Source: Bemisia tabaci (Eukaryota; Arthropoda; Insecta; Hemiptera; Aleyrodidae). From it: 64,000 nt of DNA. Made by a program: the position numbers and the translations under genes. Where the stretch lies: assembly GCF_918797505.1 (NCBI RefSeq), contig NC_092801.1:16120001-16184000 (forward strand), given 5' to 3'. Positions 61,622 through 64,000 of the stretch are shown here, one piece after another (within the stretch, counting starts at the first letter, position 1; each line of letters begins with the position of its first letter). Below the pieces are notes generated by a model. That model saw only the letters and a list, made by a program, of their open reading frames with translations, was not told the DNA's origin and ran no database searches.

Positions 61622-61727
61622 GTCAGTTCTTGTGCTTGCCACTTTTCGCAGGAAGTCTGGCAGCTGCGCAATCAAAAGCGTGGCAGATAGATGCCAAGCA
61701 ATCCTGACAGTAGCAAATAATTGCTTG

Positions 61728-61967
61728 CACGGAAAAAATGAAATTGCTGATTTAACAATTAAATTGCTAAAAAAAGCGACTGCAATATCTCAACGTGGAT
61801 TTCACAACACAAAAATGCTAATTTCACCACCCCGTGGTTAAATTAGCTTACAGTATGTAGTGGTTAAAGTAGTATTTTTGTGTTGTGAAATCTACGTTGA
61901 AATATTGCAGTCACTTTTTTTTTTTTAGCAATTTAATTGTTAAATCAGCAATTTGATTATTTCCGTG
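61728..61967. mobile_element. 240-bp foldback MITE
   Basis: Left CACGGAAAAAATGAAATTGC, with inverse AATTTGATTATTTCCGTG at the right. The arms pair through AACAATTAAATTGCTAAAAA and CAACGTGGATTTCACAACAC about a centre near 61848. Confidence 0.75.
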
Positions 61968-63243
61968 TTATTTTTCTTTGGAGTACTAAAATATCTCAGA
62001 TCAAAAACTGGAAATGAGTATTTTTGACTCCAACATTGGTTTTTTTTTGCCGGGTCTCAGAGTTCAAGTTCTCACTCTATGGTCCACCAGAACCTCCCAG
62101 GAACTTGCCTCATTGTAAACTTCGTAAGACAAATGTACTTGAACTCAGCATTTTTAGCTCAGTTAAATCAATTTTAACTTTTAATGAGCTGCAAGACTCA
62201 TCATAATTCTTATTTTTTAAACGCCTCTCTCCGAAAATCCTTTAGAATTCAGTCAGAAGAATGTTCCGTAGTAAATTTATGTTGCAGTCTTATTATAAGC
62301 AAAAAACTTCAATCGACCAGGTCTAACGTTAACTGTAAAGGCTAATGATTAATTTAATTCTTTCTTAAATCCTCAGTCTGTTTACCCCAGTTCTCTATGG
62401 AATGTTTGCAAGGAAACAAGAATTGCATTAATTTTATTCCGGTAATCTAGAATTGCGCGAATAGAAATCTTAACATCTGCGACAGGAATACGCGAATTTA
62501 AAATGAAGTTAATTTCAGGTAGAAGTTTGGCAAAACAGGAAACAGTTGGGAAATAAACGCATTTTTATGTTAACGTTAGTTTAGGTTAGTTTGTTTACAA
62601 GTCATCGATGTCTTGCCTTCTGATGATAAATGAAGTGAAAAAATTGAATAATTGTCGTGGGTATCAAGAGCTTTTTAACTTTTCTCGGAAAAATATTTAA
62701 TCGGGAGAAACGAGACTACGTTGGAATACTCATACGGTGTCGGAACATAGCATGGGCCTTTTAAGCTCTATTATTCAATGTCGCGATTATTCTAACGCGA
62801 GTTCGAATAATCACGTCAAACACACTGCGGCCGGCGTTCACCGTAGCGCCTGCAAGACTGTCGGAATACTTCACGCATTGCGCCAAATGCAGTGCATCGG
62901 TCAGTTGGCGCGAAACGCACGTTACCGCTACCGCCGACAAGACTATATAAATGATATAGAACTGCGAGTCATCATTCTTACCCATCTGCTCCAGTTTTTA
63001 CCATAATTACAGGGAAAATATGTATCTTCATTGTAACGATTCAGAAACTCGGATGATTTTCAATTTTTTTTTGGTTACTTTAAAATAAAATAGAGCGAAC
63101 GAAGGCATCGCGTCGATTTTGATACTTTTATTTGAGATTATTTAGGTAAATTCGCGGAAACTTTTCAGAAAAACTGTGTGTAGCTTATTAAAAACATTCT
63201 CTAAAAATAAAACATAAAAGTGGTGCATTACGTTGCAATCAGA
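61968..63243. other. Intronic DNA after exon 5
   Basis: No exon is supported. It contains one diverged 89-bp satellite unit (62820-62942); small open frames lack motifs. Confidence 0.5.
62820..62942. repeat. Diverged single copy of the 89-bp satellite unit
   Basis: AGCGCCTGCAAGACTGTCGG followed by AATACTTCACGCATTGCGCC, then AGTGC, TCGGTCAGTTGGCGCGA and ACGCA. It keeps the TACTTCACG form found in satellite units 1 and 9 only. Confidence 0.75.
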
Positions 63244-63750
63244 GATAATGGAGAAGTGTGAGGAATTTGCGATTTGACTGTTGATTCTTATGTAAAAGTT
63301 CGCGAGAAACACGATGGTGCCACTGGTTTTCTCTGAAATCATCTCTCAAGCTCGAAAAAAGCTTTCAAAGTGAGGCAAAAATGGAAGGGATATCCCGCCC
63401 TACCCTGAGAGTCCACCCCTACATCAAAACAAACTCTCCATGCAAAGATAGGGAGCAAATACATTAGCAGGGTTACCGTGTTTTCAGTTTTGGAGTCCCG
63501 AAATAAAGTGGCAACCCTGCTAATGTATTTGCTCCCTATCTTTGCATGGAGAGTTTGTTTTGATGTAGAGGTGGACTCTCAGGGTAGGGCAGGATATCCC
63601 TTCCATTTTTGCCTCACTTTGAAAGCTTTTTTCGAGCTTGGGAGATGATTTCAGAGAAAACCAGCGGCACCATCGTGTTCCTCGCGAACTTTTACATACG
63701 AATCAATGGTCAAATCGCAAATCCCTCATACATATGCAACATCTCCATTA
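63244..63750. repeat. About 500-bp palindrome with a CAGGGTTRCC loop
   Basis: The arms, near-identical in the inner 200 bp, lie about a centre near 63493. The unpaired middle is GTGTTTTCAGTTTTGGAGTC and surrounding bases. The innermost arm ends GCAGGGTT.CC and GG.AACCCTGC resemble the CAGGGTTGCC MITE termini. The outer 40 bp are diverged. Confidence 0.85.
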
Positions 63751-64000
63751 TACGATTCCTTTCGAGTGCACCCGTCGGGTTTTGAATCCATTCATCTCTC
63801 ATAAAGCTTGAACATGTCTGTTCTACGATTTTTTCCGTGTGGTCTTTTTCGGCGGTTGGCGGCCGCGTAGCGGCCACAGGCCCCTAGTTCACTTTTTAAA
63901 TGTCTATGGAAGCTCTCCGGGCCATTCGTGCTGCAAGGGCTATCCATCGAAGAGAGACATGCCTATAAGTGAGGGGGGAATGAACAGTCTTTTACGATGT
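63751..64000. other. Unassigned end of window
   Basis: No gene is seen. GGCGGCCGCGTAGCGGCC with a following GGCCCCTAGT recalls 49255-49310 (GGCCGCGAAGCGGCC, GCCCCCTAGT), so a short dispersed repeat is likely. Confidence 0.4.

Overview
This window is eukaryotic and almost certainly from an arthropod, most likely an insect. Its two host transporter/enzyme genes are split by GT-AG introns. It carries an insect-type errantivirus with a furin-site env, a pogo/Tigger DNA transposon, a tRNA-derived SINE and many short inverted-repeat elements (MITEs). The intergenic DNA is AT-rich. I cannot name the species; a hemipteran is plausible but not shown by the sequence.

Layout. 1-13.5 kb is a nest of mobile DNA. 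A 6.7-kb errantivirus (290-7015, near-identical LTRs, 4-bp AGCG duplication) lies in a repeat, probably a LINE 5' end, whose degenerate PHD-like ORF follows it. A Copia-type element begins at 7822. Its gag is split by a complete pogo/Tigger transposon (8352-11825, TA target, perfect 25-bp inverted repeats, 725-aa transposase). Fragments of a MADF-type gene and an unassigned ORF follow. 14.1-16.4 kb holds an envelope-like ORF, a second retrotransposon gag and a pogo-type tail fused to it. 16.5-18.5 kb is an intronless C2H2 gene with 15 zinc fingers on the minus strand. 22.85-38.57 kb is a complete 11-coding-exon SLC7 (LAT-type, minidiscs/JhI-21-like) amino-acid transporter, 486 aa. 47.8-61.6 kb holds five exons of an alpha-carbonic anhydrase with a signal peptide; its 3' end lies beyond the window.

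The introns are the unusual part. SLC7 intron 2 contains a 2.2-kb near-perfect palindrome with a 24-nt loop, which would form a long hairpin in the pre-mRNA. SLC7 intron 3 ends in a 53-bp tandem duplication of its own 3' splice region. Carbonic anhydrase intron 2 holds a GC-rich satellite of about 23.6 copies of an 89-bp unit (55740-57839) with higher-order structure, plus several MITE families, some nested with readable target-site duplications.

How the genes work together: the transporter and carbonic anhydrase are independent host genes in the same orientation, and no shared pathway is implied. The mobile elements give a relative chronology. The Tigger copy is younger than the Copia gag it splits. 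The errantivirus is the youngest large insertion, yet its integrase is broken by a deletion. All exon joins were checked by reading frame, splice dinucleotides and family motifs, not by transcripts.
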